A stretch of 64,000 nucleotides of DNA, taken from UBA6770 sp965660875 (lineage in GTDB: Bacteria > Bacteroidota > Bacteroidia > Flavobacteriales_G > Salibacteraceae). Shown here piece after piece: positions 9,465 through 18,129 of the stretch; the stretch's first letter is position 1; each line of letters starts with the position of its first letter. The translations under genes and the position numbers were made by a program. The stretch spans positions 66,994 through 130,993 of the forward strand of contig CBFIBQ010000006.1 in the NCBI GenBank assembly GCA_965660875.1, read 5' to 3'. The notes under the pieces were generated by a model. It did no database searches, was not told the DNA's origin, and saw nothing but the letters and a program-made list of their open reading frames with translations.

Positions 9465-10034
9465 TTATTTTGTAGCGAAGGTATTCCGGAAAAATTGAGT
9501 AAGTCGGCCAACTATTCCACCTAAAAAAACACCAAGTAGAGCGCCTCCAATTATATCTAAAGGGTAATGAACACCCAAATAGATTCGGCTATAAGACACT
9601 AGTAATGCCCATAACAATAAGCCAATTGTTACCCTTTGATTAGAAAACTGGAAGGATAAAAATGTTGCTAAACCAAAAGTATTTGTAGCATGACTCGATA
9701 CAAAACCGTATTGGCCGCCGCAATGTCCCTGAACCAGGTGAACAATCTGATTGATATCTAAATTATGACATGGCCTATAGCGTTCAAATACTTCTTTAAA
9801 TGCTTTAACTGAAATTTGGTCGGTAAGGGTAACAGAAACCGCCACACCAACTATCACTGCAGCCAAAGCCTTTAGCCCCAGCTTTTTATAAAGCACAAAC
9901 AGCAAAACACCGTAAAATGGAACCCAAAATAATTCATCTGAGAACCAATACATTACTGTGTCTAGCCAAACAGTATGCAGCCCATTTAAGAATAAAAAAA
10001 CTACTCGGTCGTATTGCTCAATTGTTTCTAACAT
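9465..10034 (-). CDS. PAP2-family membrane phosphatase
   Basis: About 189 residues, multi-helix. All three phosphatase motifs are present: KAFKEVFERYRP (K-x6-RP), GFVSSHATNTFG (variant of PSGH with catalytic His), and SRIYLGVHYPLDIIGG (SR-x5-H-x3-D). Such enzymes dephosphorylate lipid phosphates such as undecaprenyl pyrophosphate, phosphatidic acid or PGP. Start taken as ATG 10034, with GTG 10037 just upstream. It lies about 20 bp after obg on the same strand and is probably in the same transcript. Confidence 0.85.
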   Translation of the reverse strand: MLETIEQYDRVVFLFLNGLHTVWLDTVMYWFSDELFWVPFYGVLLFVLYKKLGLKALAAVIVGVAVSVTLTDQISVKAFKEVFERYRPCHNLDINQIVHLVQGHCGGQYGFVSSHATNTFGLATFLSFQFSNQRVTIGLLLWALLVSYSRIYLGVHYPLDIIGGALLGVFLGGIVGRLTQFFRNTFATK

Positions 10035-10056
10035 CACCTAAGAAACCATTAGCGAA

Positions 10057-11070
10057 TTAGCTTACCTGAAACTTGCTCCACAAGGCATCTTTTAACTCGG
10101 TTAATCCGGATTGAACCACAGAGGAAATAAATAACCAGTCGATATCTAAATCTATCTCTTTGGTAATCTCCGCTTTCAATTCCTCATCGAGCATGTCACT
10201 TTTAGAAATTGCCAGAATTCGGTCTTTATCCAATAGCTCCGGATTGTATTTTTTTAATTCATCGAGTAAAACGTGATATTGCTCCAAAATATCATCTGCA
10301 TCAGCAGGAACCATAAATAATAAAACAGAGTTCCTTTCTATATGCCTCAAAAATCGAACTCCTAGGCCTTTACCTTCTGCCGCACCTTCAATTATTCCCG
10401 GAATATCCGCCATAACAAAACTCTTGTGGTCTCTGTATTTTACAATACCTAAGTTGGGTACTAGTGTGGTAAATTGATAATTGGCTATTTCCGGTTTTGC
10501 CGCAGACAGAACAGATAGTAATGTAGACTTTCCAGCATTGGGGAATCCTACCAAACCTACATCGGCCAATACCTTCAATTCCAATACACTCCAACGCTCT
10601 TCTCCCTCCTCCCCTTCTTGAGCATAACGGGGCGTTTGATTGGTTGCCGTCTTAAAATTCCAATTTCCCAATCCGCCGCGTCCGCCTTTAGCGATAACGA
10701 ACTCTTGACCTTCAGTGGTAATTTCTGCGAGTTGTTCTTCGGTGTCAGGGTCTTTTATAATGGTTCCTAGAGGAACATCTAAATAAACATCGGATCCCTG
10801 CTTTCCAGAAGCTCTTTGCTTTAAACCATTTGCTCCATCAGTTGCTCGTACGTGCTTTCTGTATTTTAATGGAAGTAGTGTCCACATTTGTTCATTACCA
10901 CGAACAATAACATGCCCACCGCGACCGCCATCACCTCCATCCGGTCCGCCTTTAGGAACAAACTTCTCACGTCTTAAATGAGCAGATCCACTTCCGCCTG
11001 CGCCTGACTTAGCGCAGACCTTTACGTAATCTACGAAGTTGGAAGAAACAATTTTTCTATTAAAAGACAT
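10057..11070 (-). CDS. obgE: GTPase ObgE/CgtA
   Basis: 337 residues. The glycine-rich Obg domain covers residues 1-160 (GGPDGGDGGRGG near 41-52). The G domain follows with G1 GFPNAGKST (about 175-183), G3 DIPG (222-225) and a G4 variant SKSD (289-292). It lacks the long C-terminal tail of E. coli Obg. Obg binds the 50S subunit and takes part in ribosome assembly and stress responses. It follows adk by 5 bp in the hpt-adk-obgE series. Confidence 0.96.
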   Translation of the reverse strand: MSFNRKIVSSNFVDYVKVCAKSGAGGSGSAHLRREKFVPKGGPDGGDGGRGGHVIVRGNEQMWTLLPLKYRKHVRATDGANGLKQRASGKQGSDVYLDVPLGTIIKDPDTEEQLAEITTEGQEFVIAKGGRGGLGNWNFKTATNQTPRYAQEGEEGEERWSVLELKVLADVGLVGFPNAGKSTLLSVLSAAKPEIANYQFTTLVPNLGIVKYRDHKSFVMADIPGIIEGAAEGKGLGVRFLRHIERNSVLLFMVPADADDILEQYHVLLDELKKYNPELLDKDRILAISKSDMLDEELKAEITKEIDLDIDWLFISSVVQSGLTELKDALWSKFQVS

Positions 11071-11075
11071 AAAGG

Positions 11076-11645
11076 TTAATGGCTATCTATAGCCGATTTC
11101 AAACGATCAAAAATAGCCTCAATAGAACCTACACCTTTTATTTCGACTAACTTATTCTGTGCTTTGTAGAATTCAGCTACCGGCGCAGTGCTCTTGTTAT
11201 AGTTGTCGATTCTGGTTTGAATAATCTCAGGATCAGCATCGTCTGCTCTACCTGATACTTTAGCCCTTTCTAACAAACGTTGCTTGAGCTCATCTTCAGG
11301 AACTACCAGAGAAAGCATCATTGAAACTTCTGTTCCTTTTGTGTCCAAAAACTTATCCAAGGCGAGGGCTTGTTCAGTTGTACGTGGAAAACCATCATAG
11401 ATTACACCATTGATGTTTTTGTGTTTTTGTACTTCAGATTCCAATATTTTAATCGTTACTTCATCAGGTACTAAATGGCCTTTATCTGAGTACTCCTTGG
11501 CCAGTTTTGCTAAATCTGAATCGGGGTCTAAAGAACGAAAAACGTCTCCAGTCGAAATATGTACTAAATCGTAATGTCTTTTAAGCAAATTTGATTGCGT
11601 TCCTTTTCCTGCTCCTGGAGGGCCAAACAATACTAAATTCAACAT
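11076..11645 (-). CDS. adk: Adenylate kinase
   Basis: 189 residues. The P-loop is GPPGAGKGTQ (about residues 8-17); DGFPRT holds the AMP-site arginine; the short LID (LLERAKVSGRADDAD) shows the small form without the zinc finger. It catalyses ATP + AMP to 2 ADP in the cytoplasm. It lies 4 bp after hpt, with obgE directly after, so the three probably form one transcript supplying purine nucleotides. Confidence 0.96.
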   Translation of the reverse strand: MLNLVLFGPPGAGKGTQSNLLKRHYDLVHISTGDVFRSLDPDSDLAKLAKEYSDKGHLVPDEVTIKILESEVQKHKNINGVIYDGFPRTTEQALALDKFLDTKGTEVSMMLSLVVPEDELKQRLLERAKVSGRADDADPEIIQTRIDNYNKSTAPVAEFYKAQNKLVEIKGVGSIEAIFDRLKSAIDSH

Positions 11646-11649
11646 GTTG

Positions 11650-12186
11650 TTACTTTTTCAATTTATAAATAGAGTCTAGGTTTCTTCCCAGGCCATCGTA
11701 GTCTAATCCATATCCCAGAACAAATTCATTTGGGATCTTTATTCCAATGTAATCTATCGGAATTTCCTTTTTGTAAACGCTGGGCTTATGCAACAGAGTA
11801 GCTATTTTGAGCGACGCTATATCTTTATCACCAAACATGTCCACCAACTTCTCTAATGTGTTGCCAGTATCCACAATATCTTCAACAAGCAAAACGTTTG
11901 CTCCACTTAAATCGGCACCGAGACCAATCAGTTCATTCACTACTCCTGTACTTTCAGTACCTTGATAAGACTGCAATTTAACGAAAGAGACCGCGCAGGT
12001 CACGTCGATTTTTTTTACCAAATCGGCACAAAACATAAAAGCACCATTTAGCACAGCGACTATTGTAACCGACTGGTCCTTAAAGTCCTTGTTAATTTGA
12101 TGTGCCATATCTTGAACCGCAGCCTCAATGTTTTCTGCTGTTAAATACGGTTCAAAAGTTTTGCCATAAAGTGAAACCTCTTGCAT
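11650..12186 (-). CDS. hpt: Hypoxanthine phosphoribosyltransferase
   Basis: About 178 residues from ATG 12186 (TTG 12204 upstream is in frame but less likely). The PRPP-binding motif LLVEDIVDTGNT is clear, and the family's C-terminal substrate loop is seen in GYGLDYDGLGRN. It converts hypoxanthine or guanine plus PRPP to IMP or GMP (purine salvage). First gene of hpt-adk-obgE. Confidence 0.93.
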   Translation of the reverse strand: MQEVSLYGKTFEPYLTAENIEAAVQDMAHQINKDFKDQSVTIVAVLNGAFMFCADLVKKIDVTCAVSFVKLQSYQGTESTGVVNELIGLGADLSGANVLLVEDIVDTGNTLEKLVDMFGDKDIASLKIATLLHKPSVYKKEIPIDYIGIKIPNEFVLGYGLDYDGLGRNLDSIYKLKK

Positions 12187-12279
12187 TGCAGCAAAAGTAT
12201 ACAATTGGTCAACTTAGGTTTGGATTTATGGGTAATGAATGGCTCAAAATCAACAGACTTGCACTAAATTTGGTGAAGT

Positions 12280-14049
12280 ATGAAATACTCTACCCTACTC
12301 TACTTCTCGCTTGCACTATTTCTAGCAACCGTAAAAACTGCTCTATCACAAGATTCAACAAGTTCCTCGCTCTCTAACTACGAGTCTGCAGCAGACATTG
12401 AAAAAATAAAAATTGGCCCTAAGATCATTCATACGGTTGCCGAGAACGATATCGAAAAAGCCGAAGAAATGGCTAAAGAAATCTATTCGATTACAAAATC
12501 AACTGACAATAAAGAGTTGGTTGCTACGGCCAACGAGCAGATTGGAATATTCTATGCAAACAAAGGAGACCATACCCTAGCACTGTCATTTTTAAATAAA
12601 GCGAGCCTATTTAGTAAAAACAACGGCTCTGCGGAAAAACAACTGTTTCTTGAAAATACAATTGCTGATGTTTTTATCCAGAAGGGAAATTATGTTAATG
12701 CTATACAGCGCTTGTACAAAGCTGACTCTTTAGCAAATGCGGTTAATTACAAAGGAATTTTAGCTTTTAAAACGGCAATTTCATTAGCTCAAGCGCTAGG
12801 CGAAATTGGCCTGTATGAACTTTCTAATGAATACTTCACTTTAGTTGTAGAATCGGATGTTGCCTCGTCTAAAAAAACTGTTGCGCTGTATCAATTGCTC
12901 AATAACGCCATCGAACAAGACAAGTTATTTACGGCAACTAGCCATTATAAAAAAATTGAAGCGGATACTACCCTGGCAAACCCAAGGATATCAAACACTG
13001 AACTTTCCATTCGGTTAAAGTACTTCGCCATTTCTGGAAACCAACAACAAGCGACCTCTGCATTGGACATTTTAGCATCCAATTTATATGCTGTATCCAA
13101 CGCCTACGAAAGACTGCAAATTCTACTAAACATTTCAAGAGCAACTTTTACATTACAGGATTTTTCCAAAGCCATATTCTATGCAAACGCAGCCATGAAA
13201 ATTGCCCAAGCAAAAGGCAATTTACTGCTTCAAAAAAAAGCCACCAACCTGGCGCTATTAGCCTCAACAAAAGGTAAACCTGAGAACGCTTACACGCTTG
13301 CCTTAAAACTAGATTCTCTAGATAAAGCCCTTGCCAAGGAAACTGGTCTAGACATTTTGAGAATCGTAAGGCTTCAAAAAGCGTTTGGTACTATGCTATC
13401 CTTTGAAAAGAAAATGGACAAGCTGAAAGTTGAAAAAAATATTGAAAGCAAGGGACGAACTAAGGCAGAGAAAATAGGAATTATGCTAGCTGTAGCCATC
13501 TTCATGCTAGTTGCCCTATTGTTCATGTCTATAAGGCAAATGAAAAAGCGGCAAAAGGATTTAGAAGCACAGAAAAAAAGAATTAAAGAAAAGAGCGAAC
13601 GTCAAAGAAAAGCGCACATTGAAAAAATAAAAGAAAAGGATAATTTACTGGATTTAGTGTATTCAAAGTCAAGAGATTTAACCCTACTCTTTAAAGTGGA
13701 AAAAGACGATCAATTGATAGTGTATTCGTTAAACCAAGCGTTAGACCGAATCAATAAAAAACACCAACTGAACTTAAAAAAAGATGCATTTATTGGTAAA
13801 TCACTTAAAGAAATTGTAGAGGAGTTTCCATATTTCAACAAAAGTTCATTTGAGCTAAAACAAAAAGCTGTAAAGCAAGTAATACACTCAAATACAACCC
13901 AGATTTTTGAAACTACTGCTAATATCAATAAACAGTCTGTTGACATTAGAGTGTATATGGAGCCTGTAGAAAACGAAAAAACACATCGGGTAGATTACGT
14001 ATTGTATACCTTAAGAGATATTTCCGGTGATGTGAAACACAAAGGTTGA
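12280..14049 (+). CDS. TPR-repeat membrane protein with C-terminal PAS domain and no kinase domain
   Basis: 589 residues. Signal peptide (residues 1-23, ending TALSQ), then helical TPR-like repeats to about residue 390, one membrane helix near 401-423 (IGIMLAVAIFMLVALLFM), a basic coiled coil (about 425-455) and a PAS-like domain from about 455 to 580 ending in YTLRDISGD. The outline matches Bacteroidota TPR sensor kinases, but the protein stops at the PAS domain with no HisKA or HATPase. A -7 element TAAATTTG lies at 12265-12272, only 8 bp before the ATG. The lone receiver gene 200 bp downstream is a possible partner; that is inference. Confidence 0.75.
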   Translation: MKYSTLLYFSLALFLATVKTALSQDSTSSSLSNYESAADIEKIKIGPKIIHTVAENDIEKAEEMAKEIYSITKSTDNKELVATANEQIGIFYANKGDHTLALSFLNKASLFSKNNGSAEKQLFLENTIADVFIQKGNYVNAIQRLYKADSLANAVNYKGILAFKTAISLAQALGEIGLYELSNEYFTLVVESDVASSKKTVALYQLLNNAIEQDKLFTATSHYKKIEADTTLANPRISNTELSIRLKYFAISGNQQQATSALDILASNLYAVSNAYERLQILLNISRATFTLQDFSKAIFYANAAMKIAQAKGNLLLQKKATNLALLASTKGKPENAYTLALKLDSLDKALAKETGLDILRIVRLQKAFGTMLSFEKKMDKLKVEKNIESKGRTKAEKIGIMLAVAIFMLVALLFMSIRQMKKRQKDLEAQKKRIKEKSERQRKAHIEKIKEKDNLLDLVYSKSRDLTLLFKVEKDDQLIVYSLNQALDRINKKHQLNLKKDAFIGKSLKEIVEEFPYFNKSSFELKQKAVKQVIHSNTTQIFETTANINKQSVDIRVYMEPVENEKTHRVDYVLYTLRDISGDVKHKG

Positions 14050-14246
14050 TGTTATTTTCCAACTCAGTAATCCACTAAAGGTTATTGACAAGCCTATGCA
14101 GATAACTCCTTATTAATAGAGACCATTTCTAGCCAAGTACAATATAATTTTGATTCTGTTGAGTTAGTTTAACGTTTAAAATTTGGTTAACGTTTCGCAC
14201 AAAGAGCACCTGCTTTGTTCAGTTAGCCAGTGAATCTTTTTTTTGC

Positions 14247-14630
14247 ATGAAAACAGTTTTGGTAGTCGATGATAACGAGGTCGATATTTTAATCGCAAGG
14301 AAAAACTTAGAAATGAGCGGCAAGTTTGAGGAAATTTATACCGCCACTGATGGAGAAGATGCGCTTAGAACCCTAGAAAACATAAACCCTGATTACGTTT
14401 TATTGGACATTAACATGCCCGTGTTAGACGGGTGGGGTTTTTTAGATTCCTTCGGACTGGATTTTTTAGGTGGCATACAGGAGGCGCCAAAAGTCATTAT
14501 GCTTTCCTCTAGTATTGATGAGGAGGATTCGAATCGAGCACTAAATAATCCCGCTGTGTCTCAGTATTTGGTAAAACCACTCAATGCGTTAAAAATTCAA
14601 CAGTTTTTAGAGTACTCAGCAACAGCCTAA
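14247..14630 (+). CDS. Single-domain response regulator
   Basis: 127 residues, a receiver domain only. The acidic pair is in VVDDNE (Asp8-Asp9), the phospho-acceptor Asp54 in LLDINMP, the switch Ser in MLSSS (about 87), and Lys110 in YLVKP. There is no DNA-binding or enzymatic output, so it probably acts by protein contact or phosphotransfer. It resembles the Rcp1/CheY-type receivers often paired with hybrid kinases. Neighbours are the TPR-PAS protein upstream and an S9 peptidase downstream, but each seems to have its own gap. Confidence 0.88.
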   Translation: MKTVLVVDDNEVDILIARKNLEMSGKFEEIYTATDGEDALRTLENINPDYVLLDINMPVLDGWGFLDSFGLDFLGGIQEAPKVIMLSSSIDEEDSNRALNNPAVSQYLVKPLNALKIQQFLEYSATA

Positions 14631-14663
14631 TCGCAGCTTTTCATAGTTTTATCTTTTCTTAAA

Positions 14664-16799
14664 ATGGATAATTCTATGCGATATTTCAGCTCACTATTAA
14701 TAGCCCTTTTTGGTATCACAACCATAGCTGCTCAGGAAGAGTTCACGCTCTCTGACGCCGTAATTGGTAGCTATTCGAAATTCAGACCGAAAACAAAACC
14801 ACAATTACAGTGGGTAAAAAATGAAAACTCAATTTCTTGGGTTGAAAAAAGTGATGAGAATCAAGTACTGGTAAAACAGTCCGTTGAAAGCAAAAGCCCC
14901 GTTGAATTAACTTCACTGAGCGAGTTGAAAAAATACGAGGAACTTAAAGATATAACCGCATTTCCCAGAGCAAAATGGGTTTCTAACACTCAAATTCGAT
15001 TCAGAAATAAAGAAAAGTTCTTTTTATTTGATATTGAAAAGAAAGCATTGGATAATGTAGGAACTCTACCTTCTAATGCTAAGAATATTGATGTTTCTCC
15101 AAACAACACCTTAATAGCCTACACCTTAGACAACAACCTTGTAGTCAATGAAAACCCTGTAGGAGTAACCCAAAAAGAGCATGAAATTTACGGACAATCC
15201 GTTCACCGTTTCGAATTTGGAATTTCTAAAGGAACTTTCTGGTCAACTAATGGGAAATTATTAGCCTATTACAAAAAAGATGAATCAATGGTCTCCGACT
15301 ATCCATTGGCAAATTTCACAACCACGCCCGCTTCTTCGAACATTATCAAATACCCTATGGCGGGAATGACCAGTCACCAAGTAACTGTTGGTGTTTGGAA
15401 TTCAGAAACTAAAAAGTCCGTTTGGTTAAAAACAGGCACACCGGTTGACCAGTACTTAACAAACATTGCTTGGAGCCCAGATGACAAAGCCGTTTACGTC
15501 GTATTATTAAATCGGGATCAAAATGAACTCAAACTGAATCAGTACGACCCGCTGACTGGTGAATTGGTAAAAACATTGTTCACTGAAAAACATAAAAATT
15601 ACGTACAACCCTTGCACCCCATTGAATTTATTGGGGAATCCGGATATTATTTTATTTGGCAGAGCGAGCGCGACGGTTTCAACAACCTCTATTTATACAA
15701 CAAGAAGGGTAAAATGATGAAGCAACTCACTCAACATAAAGCGCCTATTACAGATGTGGTTCAGGTGCAGGGTGAACGCTCAATCACCTATATGGTTGCC
15801 GATAATAATGGCTTAGATAGAATTGCTTATCAATTGGACATTAGCTTAGGAAAGGCGACAAAAATAACACCTGAAAGTGGCGTTCATACTATTAAAATGA
15901 GTGATGATGGAAAATACTACATCGATTACTTTACCAATATTTCTACCCGACTAAATATCAACGTAAACAACCTCAAAGGGAAGAAAGTCATCAAACTAGT
16001 TGAAAATAAAAACCCTTATAAGAACTTCAAAGTTAGTTTACCAGAACTGGGAACTATAAAAACATCTGAAGGTATAGTGCTGAATACTCGTATGTTTAAG
16101 CCTGTCGATTTTGACCCAGCAAAAAAATACAAAGCTTTATTATACGTGTACAATGGACCAGGGGTTCAACTGATCACAAATAGTTGGATGGCAGGAGGTT
16201 CTCCCTGGATGGCTCATCAAGCAAATAAGGGGTACATTGTATTCACGGTCGACGGTAGAGGGAGCGAAAATCGAGGCCGAGATTTTGAACAAGCAATATT
16301 TAGAAACCTCGGAGAATTTGAAGTGGTGGATCAACTATCGGCTGCAGAATATCTGATGAACTTAGATTATGTTGACCGAAACAAAATGGCAGTTCATGGC
16401 TGGAGTTATGGTGGTTTTATGACCACTTCACTCATGTTGAAAGCGCCTGGTATTTTTCAGGTAGGTGTTGCAGGCGGTCCGGTTATAGACTGGAAATATT
16501 ATGAGATCATGTACACGGAACGTTACATGGACACCCCAGAAGCAAACCCTTCGGGATATGCTAAAGCTTCTTTGTTGGATAAAGTTCAAAACCTGAAAGG
16601 TGACTTGTTGTTAATTCACGGAGCAGATGATGATGTTGTAGTACCTCAGCATAGTATTGATTTACTGAAACAGTCGGTGGATAAAGGTGTTCAAATCGAT
16701 TTTTTCTTATATCCGGGCCATAAGCACAATGTAAGAGGTAAAGACCGAGTGCACTTGATGGAAAAAGTTTTGGGTTATATTGACGAAAAATTAGACTAA
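14664..16799 (+). CDS. S9 family peptidase (dipeptidyl peptidase IV-like), exported
   Basis: 711 residues. A hydrophobic signal segment (SLLIALFGITTIAAQ) is followed by a beta-propeller domain (DPPIV N-terminal type, to about residue 450) and an alpha/beta-hydrolase domain. The catalytic triad is visible: Ser581 in GWSYGGF, Asp655 in HGADDDVVV, and a His in PGHKHNV (686 or 688). Such enzymes release N-terminal dipeptides, often after Pro or Ala. Start ATG 14664 or 14676; a near-consensus -7 element at 14650-14657 (TATCTTTT) favours 14664. Its stop shares a base with the next start. Confidence 0.9.
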   Translation: MDNSMRYFSSLLIALFGITTIAAQEEFTLSDAVIGSYSKFRPKTKPQLQWVKNENSISWVEKSDENQVLVKQSVESKSPVELTSLSELKKYEELKDITAFPRAKWVSNTQIRFRNKEKFFLFDIEKKALDNVGTLPSNAKNIDVSPNNTLIAYTLDNNLVVNENPVGVTQKEHEIYGQSVHRFEFGISKGTFWSTNGKLLAYYKKDESMVSDYPLANFTTTPASSNIIKYPMAGMTSHQVTVGVWNSETKKSVWLKTGTPVDQYLTNIAWSPDDKAVYVVLLNRDQNELKLNQYDPLTGELVKTLFTEKHKNYVQPLHPIEFIGESGYYFIWQSERDGFNNLYLYNKKGKMMKQLTQHKAPITDVVQVQGERSITYMVADNNGLDRIAYQLDISLGKATKITPESGVHTIKMSDDGKYYIDYFTNISTRLNINVNNLKGKKVIKLVENKNPYKNFKVSLPELGTIKTSEGIVLNTRMFKPVDFDPAKKYKALLYVYNGPGVQLITNSWMAGGSPWMAHQANKGYIVFTVDGRGSENRGRDFEQAIFRNLGEFEVVDQLSAAEYLMNLDYVDRNKMAVHGWSYGGFMTTSLMLKAPGIFQVGVAGGPVIDWKYYEIMYTERYMDTPEANPSGYAKASLLDKVQNLKGDLLLIHGADDDVVVPQHSIDLLKQSVDKGVQIDFFLYPGHKHNVRGKDRVHLMEKVLGYIDEKLD

Positions 16800-17089
16800 T
16801 GCATCAAAGGAAGTGTCCAAACTGCGGTCATTGGAATAATGAGGTAGATTATTGCGAAAAATGCAATACGCTTATTTCACTTACAAAGCAAGTCGAAATT
16901 GAGCAGGAACAAAAAGTACAGACTCGAATAAACAAAACACCTGACAGTATCGATAGAACCTTAAACGCTTTTAAACACTCCAGATATTTACCGATACGGT
17001 TAATTTATAAAGTACTTTATTCGATTTGGCTGGGGTTTATTGCAATTCTATCCTTCTTTTTATACATGTTAGCATGGGGACCAGGATAG
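16799..17089 (+). CDS. Small zinc-ribbon protein with membrane anchor, unknown function
   Basis: 96 residues. Two CxxC pairs near the N-terminus (CPNCGHWNN and CEKC) form a zinc ribbon; residues about 70-93 are hydrophobic (IWLGFIAILSFFLYMLAW) and look like one membrane helix. The ATG overlaps the S9 peptidase stop (TAATG), implying coupled translation, and its end overlaps the next membrane gene by 16 bp. I do not recognise a named family. Confidence 0.65.
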   Translation: MHQRKCPNCGHWNNEVDYCEKCNTLISLTKQVEIEQEQKVQTRINKTPDSIDRTLNAFKHSRYLPIRLIYKVLYSIWLGFIAILSFFLYMLAWGPG

Positions 17090-17469
17090 CATTCGCTAAA
17101 CTTCATCGAGAGCTTGTTCTTTTGATTGGACTGTATCTTTCCATTCAAATCGGTAGAAGACTAAATCTATTTTTACCCGATATCGTTAATGCGTATTTAA
17201 CTGATTTATTATGCCTACCTATATTATTGTCTCTGACACTGTACCTACTCCGATATTTTAAAGATGATACCATCATATTTGACAGTTACAAAATCACCTT
17301 TGCATTTTTTTATGTCAGTTTTGTATTTGAATATTGGTTACCGAAAAGAAGTCTTCTATACACCTCAGACCCTTTCGATATTATTTTTTACGCAATTGGG
17401 GGGTACTTTTTTTATTTAATTCAAAATCGATGGTTTCCAAAGAACAGGCTGAAGTCAACAAAAAATTAA
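17074..17469 (+). CDS. Small polytopic membrane protein, unknown function
   Basis: 131 residues from ATG 17074 (an in-frame TTG at 17026 would lengthen it but lies inside the previous gene). It has four hydrophobic segments: ELVLLIGLYLSIQIG, YLTDLLCLPILLSLTLYLL, ITFAFFYVSFVFEYWL and IIFYAIGGYFFYLI. The layout resembles short Bacteroidota proteins sometimes labelled magnesium-citrate transporters, a label I would not rely on. It overlaps its neighbours by 16 bp (upstream) and 40 bp (downstream). Confidence 0.6.
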   Translation: MGTRIAFAKLHRELVLLIGLYLSIQIGRRLNLFLPDIVNAYLTDLLCLPILLSLTLYLLRYFKDDTIIFDSYKITFAFFYVSFVFEYWLPKRSLLYTSDPFDIIFYAIGGYFFYLIQNRWFPKNRLKSTKN

Positions 17470-17906
17470 TCGACAAATTTTACACAAGCTTTTCAGAACG
17501 CAATGCTGAAAAAATGGTAGAATGTTACGATGCTAATATTCATTTTTTAGATCCCGTATTTGGAAATTTGTATGGAGAACAAGTGGGAAAAATGTGGCGT
17601 ACTTTAATTGATAAGTCAAAAGGAAACCTAAAAATCACTTTTAAAGACATTTGGGCCGATGAGGAATACGGAGGGGCCAGTTGGCAAGCCGTTTACTTTT
17701 TTAAAGGCAGAAAGGTTGTAAATAACGTAGAAGCACGTTTTCGTTTTTCGGAAAGTAAAATCATCGAACATTCCGACCATTTTAATCTATGGACATGGAG
17801 CAAGCAAGCACTAGGTTTAGCGGGTTGGTTTTTTGGATGGTCGGTACTTTTTAAAAATAAAATACAGACGGAAGCCCGAAGGTCAATTGGACTAGAGGCC
17901 GATTAA
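17430..17906 (+). CDS. NTF2-like/SnoaL-type small protein
   Basis: 158 residues from ATG 17430 inside the end of the membrane gene; a longer in-frame reading from 17334 would lie within that gene and is less likely. The N-terminus (EVNKKLIDKFYTSFSERNAEKMVECYDANIHFLDPVFGNLYG) is typical of the cone-shaped NTF2-like fold, as is FKGRKVVNNVEARFRF with IIEHSDHFNLWTW. Members bind small ligands or act as isomerases or hydrolases; this one has no assigned ligand. Last gene of the S9-zinc ribbon-membrane-NTF2 string. Confidence 0.78.
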   Translation: MVSKEQAEVNKKLIDKFYTSFSERNAEKMVECYDANIHFLDPVFGNLYGEQVGKMWRTLIDKSKGNLKITFKDIWADEEYGGASWQAVYFFKGRKVVNNVEARFRFSESKIIEHSDHFNLWTWSKQALGLAGWFFGWSVLFKNKIQTEARRSIGLEAD

Positions 17907-17995
17907 AATAAAGATATACTCATACATTAAATCTATCGGGGTGAATAAATTGAGTTATTAAGTTCAATTAATATCTAAATAACAAAGGATAATTC

Positions 17996-18003
17996 TACTT
18001 TTG
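17996..18003 (+). promoter_or_regulatory. -7 promoter element for tRNA-Pro
   Basis: TACTTTTG matches the Bacteroidota -7 consensus TAnnTTTG and ends 11 bp before the tRNA. No TTG is found at the usual -33 spacing, so this is a partial match. Confidence 0.45.
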
Positions 18004-18014
18004 CCAACCAATTT

Positions 18015-18089
18015 CGGGATGTAGCTTAGTCCGGTTAAAGTGCTGGTCTGGGGGACCAGAGATCGGAGGTTCGAATCCTCTCATCCCGA
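18015..18089 (+). tRNA. tRNA-Pro (anticodon GGG)
   Basis: A 75-nt cloverleaf. The acceptor stem CGGGATG pairs with CATCCCG and is followed by discriminator A. The anticodon stem is CTGGT/ACCAG with loop CTGGGGG, giving anticodon GGG and the G37 expected of tRNA-Pro. The T-loop is TTCGAAT. CCA is not encoded (CTA follows). C1:G72 is also typical of bacterial tRNA-Pro. Confidence 0.95.
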
Positions 18090-18099
18090 CTAAGAAAGC

Positions 18100-18128
18100 A
18101 AAGTCGTTCATTTTTGAACGACTTTTTT
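18100..18128 (+). terminator. Rho-independent terminator of tRNA-Pro
   Basis: An 11-bp stem AAAGTCGTTCA/TGAACGACTTT with a 4-nt T loop runs into a T tract, starting 10 bp after the tRNA. Confidence 0.85.
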
Positions 18129-18129
18129 A

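Noticed and set aside
14213..14245. Promoter TTTG with TTTTTTTTG directly before the receiver gene
   Set aside because: The -7-like run ends 2 bp before the ATG, so RNA would begin inside the coding sequence.
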